Shown in pieces: positions 7,388 to 18,437 of a DNA stretch of 64,000 bases. Made by a program: the position numbers and the translations under genes. How positions within the stretch are numbered: position 1 is the first letter of the stretch; each line of letters begins with the position of its first letter. The stretch is from Burkholderiales bacterium (GTDB taxonomy: Bacteria; Pseudomonadota; Gammaproteobacteria; Burkholderiales; Casimicrobiaceae). The stretch spans positions 620,001-684,000 of the forward strand of contig JABTUF010000003.1 of assembly GCA_015075645.1 (NCBI GenBank). Direction: 5' to 3'. The notes beneath the pieces were generated by a model. It saw nothing but the letters and a program-made list of their open reading frames with translations, was not told the DNA's origin and ran no database searches.

Positions 7388-8488
7388 CTACTTCGACGCC
7401 GGGAGCTTCCCCTGCACGCCTTCGACGTAGTAGTCCATCTTGTTCAGCGTCGCGTCGTCGATCGTCTTGCCCGCCGCGATCCGCTCCTTGCCCTCGTTGT
7501 CCTTCACCGGGCCGGTGAACGGGTGGAACTTGCCGGTCCGGATGTCGGCCTCGACCTTGCCGACCTCGTCCTGGACCGACTTCGGCACGGCGGCGTTGAA
7601 CGGCGCCATCTTGATCATGCCTTCCTTGATGCCGCCCCAGAGGCTCGACGGCTTCCACTTGCCGTCGACCGCCGCCTGCACGGTCTTCGTGTAGTAGTCG
7701 CCCCACTGGTGGGTGACCGCGGTGAGCTGCGCCTTCGGGCCGTACTTCGACATGTCGCTGTGGTAGGCGACCGCGTAGACGCCCTTCGCTTCCGCGGCCT
7801 GCACGGCGGCGGTCGAATCGGTGTGGTGCGTGAGCACGTCTGCGCCCTGCGAGACGAGCGTATCGGCGGCGGTGCGCTCCTTGCCCGGGTCGAACCAGGA
7901 ATTGACCCACACGACCTTCACCTCGGCCTTCGGGTTCACGCTGCGCATCCCGCGCGTGAACGCGTTGATGCCCATCACCACCTCGGGGATCGGGAACGCG
8001 CCGACGTAGCCCGCGACGTTCGACTTGGTCATGCGGCCCGCGACGATCCCGGCGAGATAGCGGCCCTCGTAGAAGCGCGCGTTGTAGATGCCGACGTTGG
8101 CCGCGGTCTTGTATCCGGTCGCGTGGTCGAAATGGGTCTTCGGGAAGCTCTGCGCGACCTTGATCGTCGGGTTCATGTAGCCGAACGAGGTCGTGAAGAT
8201 CATCTGGTGGCCGCTTTGCGCGAGTTCGCGGATCACGCGCTCGGCGTCGGCGCCCTCCGGCACGTTCTCGATGTACTTGCTCGTCACCTTGCCGCCGAGC
8301 GCCGCCTCCATCTGCTTGCGGCCGATGTCGTGCTGGAAAGTCCAGCCGGCGTCGCCGATCGGGCTCACGTAGACGAAGCCGATCTTCATCGGACCGGCGG
8401 CCTTCGGCTGCGAGAGCGCCGGGATGGCGGTGGACGCGAGCGCGCCGGCCATCGTCGCCAGCGCGGTCCTGCGGTTCATCTTCGGCAT
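7388..8488 (-). CDS. BMP-family ABC transporter substrate-binding protein
   Basis: A 366-residue periplasmic binding protein of the PnrA/BMP (basic membrane protein) family. A Tat-like or Sec signal (MNRRTALATMAGALASTAIPALS) precedes MKIGFVYVSPIGDAGWTFQHDIGRKQ, the family hallmark. Further conserved blocks are FTTSFGYMNPTIKVAQSFPKTHF, GRYLAGIVAGRMTKS and QGADVLTHHTDS. BMP proteins bind nucleosides or nucleobases and feed a two-permease, double-ATPase importer, which is encoded just upstream. A 175-base gap separates it from the permease gene, so it may have its own promoter; a TAGAAT -10-like box on the minus strand at 8563-8568 lacks a clear -35. Confidence 0.88.
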   Translation of the reverse strand: MPKMNRRTALATMAGALASTAIPALSQPKAAGPMKIGFVYVSPIGDAGWTFQHDIGRKQMEAALGGKVTSKYIENVPEGADAERVIRELAQSGHQMIFTTSFGYMNPTIKVAQSFPKTHFDHATGYKTAANVGIYNARFYEGRYLAGIVAGRMTKSNVAGYVGAFPIPEVVMGINAFTRGMRSVNPKAEVKVVWVNSWFDPGKERTAADTLVSQGADVLTHHTDSTAAVQAAEAKGVYAVAYHSDMSKYGPKAQLTAVTHQWGDYYTKTVQAAVDGKWKPSSLWGGIKEGMIKMAPFNAAVPKSVQDEVGKVEADIRTGKFHPFTGPVKDNEGKERIAAGKTIDDATLNKMDYYVEGVQGKLPASK

Positions 8489-8663
8489 TGCGGCAATCTC
8501 CTTGGAATGCGGGGGCGGGAGGGGGAAGCCACCCGTCGGCGGATGGCGTCGTGCGGAGGCGGATTCTACGCCGGAACGGGCGCGGGGCCGGCCGGCGGGG
8601 TTGCTGGTGTCCGGCGGCACCGAAGCGGGTCGCCGGCCGCGCCGATCAACGTGCATTCAGCGC

Positions 8664-9584
8664 TCACGCGTGGGGGTGGAACGGCTTGCCGAGCGACGCC
8701 GGCGCGTTCAGGCGGATGGTGACCGCGTCGCGCGAGATGATCGCCAGCACGACGATGGTCGCGAGGTAGGGCAGCATCGACAGGTACTGCGCGGGAATCG
8801 CCGAGCCCGCGGCCTGGGCCTGGAACTGCGCGAGCGTGACGCCGCCGAAGAGGTACGCTCCGGCGAGCACGCGCCACGGCCGCCAGGTCGCGAACACGAC
8901 CAGCGCCAGCGCGATCCAGCCGCGTCCGGCCACCATGCCCTCGACCCACAGCGGCGTGTAGGCGACCGACAGGTAGGCGCCGGCGAGCCCCGAGCAGGCG
9001 CCGCCGAACACCACCGCGGCGTAGCGGATCGCGACGACCGGATAGCCGATCGCGTGCGCCGACTGCGGCGACTCGCCGACCGCGCGGAGCACGAGTCCCG
9101 CCCTCGATCGGGTCAGGAACCACTGCACGGCGGCGAACAGCACGAACGACAGGTAGACGAGCGGGTTGTGGCCGAACAGCAGCGGCCCGACGAGGGGCAG
9201 GTCGGAGAGCCCCTTGATCGCGAGCGGCTTGATGCCCTCGATCACGACCGACACGTAGTCGAGGCCGACGAACGCCGAGAGCCCGACGCCGAAGAGCGAC
9301 AGCGCGAGTCCGGTCGCGACCTGGTTCGCCATCAGCGAGAGCGCGATGACGCCGAAGACGAGCGATACCGCGGCGCCCGCCGCGGTGCCCGCGGCGACGC
9401 CGAGCCACGGCGATCCGGACTTCGACGCGACGATGAACGCGACGACCGCGCCGACCAGCATCATGCCCTCGACGCCGAGGTTCAGCACGCCCGACTTCTC
9501 GGTGACGAGTTCGCCCAGGCTCGCGTACACGAGCGCCGTGCCCGCGGCGAGCGTCAGGACGACGAGTTGCGCGACGGTGTCCAT
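8664..9584 (-). CDS. ABC transporter permease (BMP/nucleoside type, second permease)
   Basis: A 306-residue integral membrane protein with about eight to nine hydrophobic helices. It contains YASLGELVTEKSGVLNLGVEGMMLVGAVVAF, the marker of the NupQ/BmpG-like permease (BPD_transp_2 family), and later VAIRYAAVVFGGACSGLAGAYLSVAYTPLW. With the preceding permease it forms the membrane pore of the importer served by the BMP binding protein. It starts at the ATG at 9584, 89 bases after the first permease gene. Nucleosides or nucleobases are the expected substrates from family knowledge. Confidence 0.87.
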   Translation of the reverse strand: MDTVAQLVVLTLAAGTALVYASLGELVTEKSGVLNLGVEGMMLVGAVVAFIVASKSGSPWLGVAAGTAAGAAVSLVFGVIALSLMANQVATGLALSLFGVGLSAFVGLDYVSVVIEGIKPLAIKGLSDLPLVGPLLFGHNPLVYLSFVLFAAVQWFLTRSRAGLVLRAVGESPQSAHAIGYPVVAIRYAAVVFGGACSGLAGAYLSVAYTPLWVEGMVAGRGWIALALVVFATWRPWRVLAGAYLFGGVTLAQFQAQAAGSAIPAQYLSMLPYLATIVVLAIISRDAVTIRLNAPASLGKPFHPHA

Positions 9585-9673
9585 CGTCGGTCAGTCTTTC
9601 GTCGGGCGGAGGCGCGCGTGCGCGCGAGGCGCGGTTGCGCCGCGGATCGACCCGGTCGCGGGAACCGGGCGCT

Positions 9674-10750
9674 TCACGCCGGCGCCCTTCCGACCCGGCG
9701 CCGGCGGAAGCGGTAGCCGATGAGGACATCCGCCGCCAGCAGGAAGAAGAGCAGCGTTCCCTGGAACAGTCCGGTGACCGACGACGGCAGCGCGAGATTC
9801 AGCTGCGCCGATTCCCCGCCGAGGTAGAGGAGCGACATGAGGAGGCTCGCGAACACGATCCCGACCGGATTCAGCCGGCCGACGAACGCGACGATGATCG
9901 CCGCGAAGCCGTAGCCCGGCGACACCGACGGCAGCAGTTGTCCGATCGGCCCGGCGACCTCGCCGACGCCCGCGAGTCCCGCGCACGCGCCGCCGACGAG
10001 CATGCCGATCCACACGGTGCGCGGCGACGAGATGCCGGCGTAGTGCGCCGCGGCGGGCGCGAGGCCGGCGACGCGCATCTGGTAGCCGACGAAGCTCTTC
10101 TCCATGAACACCCAGCCGGAGGCCACGACGGCGAGCGCGACCAGGAGCCCGACGTTGAGTCGCGTCTCGGCGAGGAGGTTCGGCAGGATCGCGCCTTCGG
10201 TGAACATCCTCGACTGCGGGAAGTTGAAGCCCTCGGGGTCGCGCCAGGCGCCGTGGACGAGGATCGACAGGACGAACGTCGCGACGTAGACCAGCATCAG
10301 CGAGACGAGGATCTCGTTCGCGTTGAAGCGGGTGCGCAGGAACGCCGGGATCGCCGCCCACGCCATCCCGCCCGCCATGCCCGCCGCGAACATCACCGGC
10401 AGCAGCAGCGGCGAGGTGCTGCCCTCGAACGCGAGCGCGACGCCGCCGCCCGCGATCGCGCCCATCGTGAGCTGGCCTTCGGCGCCGATGTTCCAGACGT
10501 TCGCACGGTAGCCCGCCGCGAGGCCGGTCGCGATCAGCATCAGCGGCGACGCCTTGAGCAGCAGTTCGCCCACGCCGTAGAGCGAGTCGACCGGCTTCAC
10601 GAAGAACGCGTGGAACGCGTCGAGCGCGTTCTTGCCCATCAGCGGGAACAGCACGAGCCCGACCGCGATCGTCATGCCGACCGCGATCAGCGGCGACGCC
10701 CAGCGAAAGGTGCGCGACGGTTCGGGGCGGGCTTCGAGGCGGAACATCAT
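9674..10750 (-). CDS. ABC transporter permease (BMP/nucleoside type, first permease)
   Basis: A 358-residue inner-membrane protein of the NupP/BmpF-like permease class. After a short cytoplasmic N-terminus come about ten hydrophobic segments. Family blocks include LLLKASPLMLIATGLAAGYRANVWNIGAEGQLTMGAIAGG, in which NIGAEGQ is typical, and SPGYGFAAIIVAFVGRLNPVGIVFASLLMSLLYLGG. It pairs with the permease encoded downstream. The start at 10750 gives MMFRLEARPEPS; the spacing from the ATPase gene is 64 bases. Confidence 0.87.
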   Translation of the reverse strand: MMFRLEARPEPSRTFRWASPLIAVGMTIAVGLVLFPLMGKNALDAFHAFFVKPVDSLYGVGELLLKASPLMLIATGLAAGYRANVWNIGAEGQLTMGAIAGGGVALAFEGSTSPLLLPVMFAAGMAGGMAWAAIPAFLRTRFNANEILVSLMLVYVATFVLSILVHGAWRDPEGFNFPQSRMFTEGAILPNLLAETRLNVGLLVALAVVASGWVFMEKSFVGYQMRVAGLAPAAAHYAGISSPRTVWIGMLVGGACAGLAGVGEVAGPIGQLLPSVSPGYGFAAIIVAFVGRLNPVGIVFASLLMSLLYLGGESAQLNLALPSSVTGLFQGTLLFFLLAADVLIGYRFRRRRVGRAPA

Positions 10751-10814
10751 GGGATCCGCGACGCCATTCGTCGCCGGACGGAGCGCGGGTTCGTGAGGAC
10801 CGTCGAGTCGAACA

Positions 10815-12388
<1,574 letters not shown>

Positions 12389-12392
<4 letters not shown>

Positions 12393-13498
12393 GCCCGGGT
12401 TCCTCGCGCGGCCGGCGCGGAACGGAGGCCGCCCCCGTTCGTCGTCTCGCCGCGGTGATCGCCATCGCTCGCGCGGCGCTCGCGCAGCGCGAGGATCTCC
12501 GCCGCCACGCCGACCGCGATCACGCCCGGCTCCTTGCCGGCGAGCCCGGCGCTCGCGCCGATCGGACAGGTGACGCGCGCGAACGCATCCACGGACACGC
12601 CGCGCGAGGCGAGGCGCCGCGCGAACTGCGCGCGCTTCGAGGCCGAGCCGATGAGTCCGAGGTAGGTCCAGTCGTCGCGGGCGAGCGCGGCCTCGACGAT
12701 CTCGAAGTCGAGGATGTGCGAGTGCGTGGTGACGACCACGCAGGCGCCGCGCGGCGCGTCGGCGAGTTCGTCGGCGGGCGCGTCGGTGACGACGACCTCG
12801 ACGTTGCCGGGGATGTGCGCCGGGAAGTCCGCCTCGCGCTCGTCGATCCAGCGCACCCGGCAGGCCAGCGCGCCCAGCACCTGCACGAGCGCGCGGCCGA
12901 CGTGGCCGTTGCCGAAGACCAGCAGGTCGAACGCCTGCGGTCGCACGACGTGGATGAAGAGCGACGCCGCGCCGACCTCGGCGAGCCCGGTGACGCCGCC
13001 GGGGGCAAGGCGCCCCCGCGCGGCCGCCACCGCGGCCGAGTCGAGGTCCGCGTCCCCGATCGATCCGCGCGAATCGTCGGCCGTCACGACCAGCAGCCGC
13101 GCCGCGCCGTCCGCCACGCCCAGGCGATGCACGAGCGCGAAGCCTGCGCCGGTGCGCTCGCAGGCGAGCGCGACGTCGAGCCAGCCGTCCGCCGCATCGA
13201 CGACCGCGAAGGCGACCGTCGCGACGCCGCCGCAGCACTGGCCGAGCCGCGCGGCGAGCGGGAAACGCACGAGCCAGGTCGCCGCGGGCGTCGTGCCCGC
13301 GACCGCGTCGCGCGCGAGCCTCGAGGCCTCGTGCTCGAGGTGTCCGCCGCCGATCGTGCCCGCGGCGCCGCCGGCGGAGACCACCTGCCATGCTCCCGGC
13401 TCGCGCGGTATCGAGCCGCTGCCATGCGCGACGGCGACGATGGCGGCGCGGCCGTCCGCGGCGATGGCGCGGGCGAGTTCCGACGCGAGTCCGCTCAC
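12389..13498 (-). CDS. xdhC: Xanthine dehydrogenase accessory protein XdhC
   Basis: A 369-residue XdhC/CoxI-family protein. The N-terminal domain shows AIVAVAHGSGSIPREPGAWQVV and GTIGGGHLEHEA, then the cysteine pair in LGQCCGGVATVAF. The C-terminal Rossmann domain has LLVFGNGHVGRALVQVL and the LGLIGSASKRAQF and GKEPGVIAVGVAAEIL blocks. XdhC binds molybdenum cofactor, promotes its sulfuration and inserts it into XdhB. It begins at a GTG that overlaps the xdhB stop (GTGA) and ends overlapping the ABC ATPase start in the same way, which supports a single operon. Confidence 0.92.
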
Positions 13499-15843
13499 GC
13501 CGCCGCCTTCGCGCGCCGCCGCATGTCGTCGACCGCGCGCAGGATGCGCTCGTCGGTGGCGGGAGCGTCGAGATCGGGCGCGAACCGGTAGTCCGACAGG
13601 CTCGACACCGCGTCGCGCAACGCGTGGTAGCCCGCGAGCGCGAGCATCAGCGGCGGTTCGCCGACCGCCTTGCTGCGGTAGATCGTCTCCTCGCGGTTCG
13701 CCTCCGGCCAGAAGTCGATGCGCACGCGGGCGGGCCAGTCGCGCGAGGTCGGGATCTTGTAGGTCGACGGCGCGTGCGTGCGCAACTCGCCCCGGGCGTC
13801 GAAGACCAGTTCCTCCATCGCGAGCCAGCCCCAGCCCTGCAGGAACCCGCCCTCGATCTGCCCGCGGTCGATCGCCGGGTTGAGCGAGGTGCCGACGTCG
13901 TGCAGGATGTCGACGGCGAGCAGGCGGTGCTCGCCGGTCAGCGTGTCGATCGCCGCTTCCGCGCACGCGGCGCCGTACGCGTAGTAGAAGAACGGGCGGC
14001 CGGTCAGCGTCTTCGTGTCGTAGTGGACCTTCGGCGTGGCGTAGAAGCCGGTCGCCGACAGCGACACGCGCGCGAGGTAAGCGGAGCGGGCGAGTTCGGC
14101 GAAGGTCATCGACTTCCCGCCGCCGGTCACGACGCCGGCGCGAAACGCGACCGCGCCGTCGTCGCAGCCGAACGTGCGCGCCGCGTGCGCGGCGAGGCGC
14201 GCGCGCAGGCGCACCGAGGCGTCGCGCGCGGCCATGCCGTTGAGATCGGTGCCCGACGAGGCCGCGGTGGCCGATGCATTGGGCACCTTGCTCGTGTCGG
14301 TCGCGGACACGCGCACGCGCGAGGGCGGAATCCCGAGTTCCTGCGCCACGACCTGCCGGACCTTCGTGAACAGGCCCTGGCCCATCTCGGTGCCGCCGTG
14401 GTTCAGCAGCACGGTGCCGTCGGTGTAGACGTGGACGAGCGCGCCGGCCTGATTGTAGTGCGTCGCGGTGAACGAGATGCCGAACTTCACCGGCGTGAGC
14501 GCGAGGCCGCGCCGGATCACCGGGCTCGTCCGGTTCCATCGCGCGATCGCCGCGCGGCGTTCGCGGTAGCGCGAGGTGCGCTCGAGGCGCTCGATCAGCG
14601 CGGGCGCGATGTTGTCCTCGACCGTCATGCCGAACGGCGTGACGTTGCGCTCGCCGACGCCGTAGAGGTTCGCCTTGCGGACGTCGAGCGGGTCGCGGCC
14701 GGTGGCGCGCGCGACCGCGTCGATCACCGCCTCGATCGCGAACATGCCCTGCGGGCCGCCGAAACCGCGAAACGCCGTGTCGGACACCGTGTTGGTCCTG
14801 CAGCGGTAGCTGTGGATCGCGACGTCGGGCAGCCAGTAGGCGTTGTCGGCGTGGAACATCGCGCGATCGTTGACCGGTCCGGACAGGTCGGCCGAGAACC
14901 CGCAGCGCGAGGCCAGCGTGAGGTCGAGCGCGAGGAGGCGGCCGTCGTCGTCGAAGCCGACGTCGTAGCCGTGCACGAACGCGTGGCGCTTGCCGGTCGA
15001 GCGCATGTCGTCGTCGCGGTCGAGGCGCAGCTTGACCGCGCGGCCGCTGCGCCGCGCGAGCACCGCGGCGACGCAGGCGAAGAGCGACATCTGCGATTCC
15101 TTGCCGCCGAAACCGCCGCCCATGCGCCGGCATTCGACGACGACGTCGTGCGCATCGATGGCGAGCGCTCGCGCGACGGTGTGCTGCACCTCGCCCGGAT
15201 GCTGGGTCGAGCAACAGACGCGCATCCCGCCGCCCTCCTGCGGGATCGCGAGCGCGATCTGACCCTCGAGGTAGAAGTGGTCCTGGCCGCCGCTCTCGAT
15301 CGTACCGGCGAGACGGTGCGGCGCCCGGGCGAGCGCGGGGGCGGGCTCGCCGCGCGCGACGTGCACAGGAGGCAGCACGAACGACCGCGCGGCCATCGCT
15401 TCCGCGACAGTGAGGATCGGCGGCAGCGGTTCGATGTCGAAGCGTGCCGCGCGCGCCGCGCGGCGGGCCGCCTCCACGCTCGTCGCGGCGACGGCGAACA
15501 CCGGCTGGCCGGCGAAGTGGACGACGCCGTCGGCGAGGATCGGGTCGTCGTGGAGGACCGGCCCGACGTCGTTCGCGCCCGGAAGATCGGCGGCGACGAT
15601 CACGTCGACGACGCCGGGTGTCGCGCGGACCGCGTGAAGGTCGACCGAGCGCACTCGCCCGTGCGCCATCGGCGAGACGCCGACCGCGGCGTGGAGCATC
15701 CCGCGCGGCTCGGCGAGGTCGTCGGTGTAGTTCGCCTCGCCGCTCGCGTGCAGCGCCGCGGACTCGTGCGGCAGCGCCGCGCCGGCCGGTTCGGGTTCGA
15801 GCGCGGCACCGAACGCCGCGAGCGGAGTGCGCGGATCGTTCAT
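13495..15843 (-). CDS. xdhB: Xanthine dehydrogenase, molybdopterin-binding subunit
   Basis: A 782-residue large subunit of the xanthine oxidase family. The N-terminal hammerhead domain is ALHASGEANYTDDLAEPRGMLHAAVGVS. Molybdopterin-contacting blocks follow: GGQDHFYLEGQIALA, MGGGFGGKESQ, AFRGFGGPQGMFAIEAVID, and a C-terminal GEPPLMLALAGYHALRDAV. The last includes the glutamate that, by family knowledge, acts as catalytic base (GxPPLxL/GEPP region). It works with XdhA to hydroxylate hypoxanthine or xanthine, but related subunits accept other N-heterocycles, so the substrate is inferred from the neighbouring nucleobase-type transporter. It lies 4 bases after xdhA. Confidence 0.92.
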   Translation of the reverse strand: MNDPRTPLAAFGAALEPEPAGAALPHESAALHASGEANYTDDLAEPRGMLHAAVGVSPMAHGRVRSVDLHAVRATPGVVDVIVAADLPGANDVGPVLHDDPILADGVVHFAGQPVFAVAATSVEAARRAARAARFDIEPLPPILTVAEAMAARSFVLPPVHVARGEPAPALARAPHRLAGTIESGGQDHFYLEGQIALAIPQEGGGMRVCCSTQHPGEVQHTVARALAIDAHDVVVECRRMGGGFGGKESQMSLFACVAAVLARRSGRAVKLRLDRDDDMRSTGKRHAFVHGYDVGFDDDGRLLALDLTLASRCGFSADLSGPVNDRAMFHADNAYWLPDVAIHSYRCRTNTVSDTAFRGFGGPQGMFAIEAVIDAVARATGRDPLDVRKANLYGVGERNVTPFGMTVEDNIAPALIERLERTSRYRERRAAIARWNRTSPVIRRGLALTPVKFGISFTATHYNQAGALVHVYTDGTVLLNHGGTEMGQGLFTKVRQVVAQELGIPPSRVRVSATDTSKVPNASATAASSGTDLNGMAARDASVRLRARLAAHAARTFGCDDGAVAFRAGVVTGGGKSMTFAELARSAYLARVSLSATGFYATPKVHYDTKTLTGRPFFYYAYGAACAEAAIDTLTGEHRLLAVDILHDVGTSLNPAIDRGQIEGGFLQGWGWLAMEELVFDARGELRTHAPSTYKIPTSRDWPARVRIDFWPEANREETIYRSKAVGEPPLMLALAGYHALRDAVSSLSDYRFAPDLDAPATDERILRAVDDMRRRAKAAA

Positions 15844-15847
15844 CGCG

Positions 15848-17377
15848 TCATTCGACCGGCGACAGGTCGCCGATCCGCGTCGGCGCCGAGGTCTTCGCGC
15901 CGGTCTCGAGCCAGAAGCGGCGCATCAGGTTGCCGAGCGCGCGGCGACGATACGCCGCGGAGGCCCGCATGTCGTCGATCGGCGCGAACTCGGCCTCGAG
16001 CGCGACGGCGGCGGCCTCGGCGGAGGCCTCGTCCCACGGCTTGCCCTCGAGCGCGGCCTCGGCCGAGGACGCGCGCTTCGGCGTCGCCGCGACGCCGCCG
16101 CAACCGATGCGCGCGGCCGTCACGCGGCCCGCGTCGAGCGTGAGCGCGAACGCGGCGAACACCGACGAGATGTCCTGGTCGTAGCGCTTCGAGAGCTTGT
16201 AGGCGCGGAGCGCGAGCCCCGCGGGCCGGCGCGGCACGCGCACCGACGCCACGAACTCCCCGGGAACGCGCGCGGTCTTCTGGTAGCCCAGGTAGTAGTC
16301 CTCGACCGGCATCGCGCGCGTCGCTTCGCCGCGACGCAGCACGACGTACGCGCGGAGCGCGATCAGCACGGGCATCGAGTCGCCGATCGGCGATCCGTTG
16401 GCGACGTTGCCGCCGAGCGTGCCGGCGTTGCGGATCGGCGAAGAGGCGAACCGCATCCACGCTTCGTGGAGTTCGGGGTAGTCGTCGTCGAGCGCCTCGA
16501 ACGCGTCGGCGAGCGTCGCCGCCGCGCCGATCTCGATCGAGTGCCCGTCGCGGCGGACCGTCGCGAGGTCGCGGACCGCGCCGGTGGAGACGAGCGTGCC
16601 CAGGTCCCGGTGCTCTTTGGTGATCCACAGGCCGACATCGGTCGCGCCGGCGACGATGCGTGCGTCGGGGTGCGCGAGGCAGGCCGCGGCGAGACCGTCC
16701 GCGTCGATCGGGGCGAGCCAGCGCTGTCCCGCGCCCTCGTAGTCGAACGTCGCGTCGCGTGCGAGCGCGTCGAGTTCCGCGGCGAGCCGCTGTTCCTCCG
16801 GGGAGACGATGCGGCTTCCGTCCGCGGCGACACCGGGCCCGCGCCAGCCGAGGGCGCCGCACGCCTTTGCGTCGATGGCTCCCATGCGCTGCGCGGCGTC
16901 GACGATCGGCCGGTACCCGGTGCACCGGCACAGGTTGCCCGAGAGCGCGTCGTCGATCGCCTCCCGCTCGGGCGCGTGCGCGTTCTTCCACAGTCCGAAC
17001 AGGCTCATCGCGAAGCCCGGCGTGCAGAAGCCGCACTGCGAGGCGTGGCACTCCACGAGCGCCTGCTGCACCGGGTGGAGCGTCCCGGAGGACGGGCGCA
17101 GCGCCTCGACCGTGAACACGGCCTTGCCGTCGAGCGAGGGCAGGAGCCGGATGCAGGCGTTGACCGGCTTCCAGTCGAGCGTGCCGTCGCCGCGCGACCC
17201 TGCGACGACGACGGTGCAGGCGCCGCAGTCGCCTTCGGCGCAGCCTTCCTTGGTCCCGGTGAGCGAGCGTTCCTCGCGCAGCCACGCGAGCAGCGTCGTC
17301 TGCGGCGAGCGTCCCGCGACGTCGACGCGCTCGCCGTTCAGCACGAGGCGGATCGGGTCGGTCCCGTCGGCGGGCAT
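15848..17377 (-). CDS. xdhA: Xanthine dehydrogenase small subunit (2Fe-2S and FAD)
   Basis: A 509-residue fused iron-sulfur/FAD subunit. The plant-type 2Fe-2S cluster cysteines are C46, C51, C54 and C75. The second cluster uses C115, C118, C150 and C152 (SQCGFCTPGF and NLCRCTGYRPI). The FAD domain (about 205-390) shows ARIVAGATDVGLW and SPIRNAGTLGGNVANGSPIGDSMP. The C-terminal CO dehydrogenase flavoprotein domain follows. All cluster ligands are present, so electron transfer from XdhB to NAD should be intact. It is the first gene of the minus-strand set, starting 263 bases from the divergent gntR-type gene. Confidence 0.93.
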   Translation of the reverse strand: MPADGTDPIRLVLNGERVDVAGRSPQTTLLAWLREERSLTGTKEGCAEGDCGACTVVVAGSRGDGTLDWKPVNACIRLLPSLDGKAVFTVEALRPSSGTLHPVQQALVECHASQCGFCTPGFAMSLFGLWKNAHAPEREAIDDALSGNLCRCTGYRPIVDAAQRMGAIDAKACGALGWRGPGVAADGSRIVSPEEQRLAAELDALARDATFDYEGAGQRWLAPIDADGLAAACLAHPDARIVAGATDVGLWITKEHRDLGTLVSTGAVRDLATVRRDGHSIEIGAAATLADAFEALDDDYPELHEAWMRFASSPIRNAGTLGGNVANGSPIGDSMPVLIALRAYVVLRRGEATRAMPVEDYYLGYQKTARVPGEFVASVRVPRRPAGLALRAYKLSKRYDQDISSVFAAFALTLDAGRVTAARIGCGGVAATPKRASSAEAALEGKPWDEASAEAAAVALEAEFAPIDDMRASAAYRRRALGNLMRRFWLETGAKTSAPTRIGDLSPVE

Positions 17378-17472
17378 CGGGGGCGCGGTTCCGGAAGGGC
17401 CGGGCGGCGCGCCCGGGGGTCGCCTGCGATGCTCCCGCCGCGGAGGGGGTTTGTCAACCGCGCGCGCGGGAA

Positions 17473-17479
17473 TGCATAC
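17473..17479. promoter_or_regulatory. TGCATAC half-site between xdhA and the GntR gene
   Basis: The heptamer TGCATAC occurs here (context AATGCATACC) and again at 17567-17573, 94 bases away, both inside the only divergent promoter region of the purine-type cluster. FCD-subfamily GntR regulators often bind TGTATACA-like palindromes, so this is a candidate operator half-site. It is a sequence resemblance only. Confidence 0.35.
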
Positions 17480-17563
17480 CGCATCGCGCGCCGACGCGCC
17501 CGGGCCGCCGCGCGGCGGGGGCGGGAGGCCGGGGGGGCACGACCGGCCGGAGGCTCCGCCCGA

Positions 17564-17577
17564 TCATGCATACATGA
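17564..17577. promoter_or_regulatory. Candidate GntR/FCD operator (TCATG-N4-CATGA palindrome)
   Basis: TCATGCATACATGA is an inverted repeat with 5-base arms and a 4-base centre. It lies 64 bases before the regulator's ATG and 187 bases before the xdhA start. It contains TGCATACA, one mismatch from the TGTATACA core used by several FCD-type GntR proteins. The divergent position suggests autoregulation together with control of the xdh operon. Confidence 0.45.
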
Positions 17578-17640
17578 TGACGCCCTCGGTGTATCCCGGA
17601 TCGTTTGACCGGCGATCTCCCGCGGGAGTAGGCTCGCGCG

Positions 17641-18330
17641 ATGGCGGCACGACGTCAGGCGGGCGGTGCGGAGGCGCGCATCTGCCGGGCCATCCGGCAG
17701 GCGATCCTCGAGCGCCGCCTCGCGCCGGGCACGAAGCTGCAGGAACTCGCGCTCGGCGACTTCTTCGGCGTGTCGCGCACCATCGTCCGGCAGGCGCTGC
17801 GCCGCCTCGATCACGAGGGCGTCGTCGCGCTGCGCGAGAAACGGGTCGCGGTCGTCGCCCGGCCTTCCGCGGCCGACGTGCGGCACGTGTTCGCGGCTCG
17901 GCGCGTCGTCGAGGCAGCGGTCGCCGAGGCCGCGGTCGCGCGACTGCGCCGCGCCGACCTCGATGCGCTGCGGAAGCTCGTGCGCGACGAGGACGCGGCC
18001 TACGCCGAAGACGATCGCCGGCGCGGCCTGCGTTTCTCGCTCGCCTTCCACCATCGGCTGGCCGACGCCTCGGGCAACCCGGTGCTCGCGCGCTACGCGC
18101 GCGAACTCGTGCTCCATTCCTCGCTCGCGATCGCGCTCTACGAGCGCGCCGGGCTCCCGCGCGACCACGCCGGGCACGGGGCGCTCCTCGGTGCCATCGT
18201 GCGCCGCGACGCGAAACGCGTCGCCCGGCTCATGGCCTCGCACGTCGATGAACTGGAGCGGCGACTCGCGCTCGACGGCACGGCGGCGGCGCAATCGCTC
18301 GCGCAGATGCTCGGGCCGGACGCCCGCTGA
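17641..18330 (+). CDS. GntR family transcriptional regulator, FCD subfamily
   Basis: A 229-residue regulator. The N-terminal winged helix-turn-helix (about 10-75) has ICRAIRQAILERRLAPGTKLQELALGDFFGVSRTIVRQALRRLDHEGVV, typical of GntR. The C-terminal FCD ligand domain (about 80-215) contains VFAARRVVEAAVAEAA, the FHHRLADASGNPVLARYARELVLHSSLAIALY block with putative metal-binding histidines, and AHGALLGAIVRRDAKRVARLMASHVD. It is divergent from xdhA, so it most likely controls the oxidation and uptake genes in response to a purine-related metabolite or another carboxylated ligand. The effector is unknown. Confidence 0.88.
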   Translation: MAARRQAGGAEARICRAIRQAILERRLAPGTKLQELALGDFFGVSRTIVRQALRRLDHEGVVALREKRVAVVARPSAADVRHVFAARRVVEAAVAEAAVARLRRADLDALRKLVRDEDAAYAEDDRRRGLRFSLAFHHRLADASGNPVLARYARELVLHSSLAIALYERAGLPRDHAGHGALLGAIVRRDAKRVARLMASHVDELERRLALDGTAAAQSLAQMLGPDAR

Positions 18331-18343
18331 CCGGGGCGGATGC

Positions 18344-18367
18344 GGCGCCCGCCGCGAAGCGGGCGCC
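18344..18367. terminator. Hairpin after the GntR gene
   Basis: GGCGCCCGC (18344-18352) pairs perfectly with GCGGGCGCC (18359-18367) around a 6-base loop. It starts 14 bases after the regulator's stop and lies between two convergent genes, so it may serve both. No T-tract follows. Confidence 0.5.
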
Positions 18368-18437
18368 CTGCCTCGCGGCGCTTGCCGGACGCGGCGTGCT
18401 GCGCGCGCGCCCGGCCTTCGTCGATGCCACCAGCGGG

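Noticed and set aside
8563..8568. TAGAAT -10-like box before the BMP binding-protein gene
   Set aside because: No -35 match at 16-18 bases (sequence there is GC-only), so not listed as a promoter.
5735..8722. 995-residue plus-strand frame across the cupin, DUF364 and binding-protein genes
   Set aside because: Spans several real minus-strand genes and has shadow-like composition.
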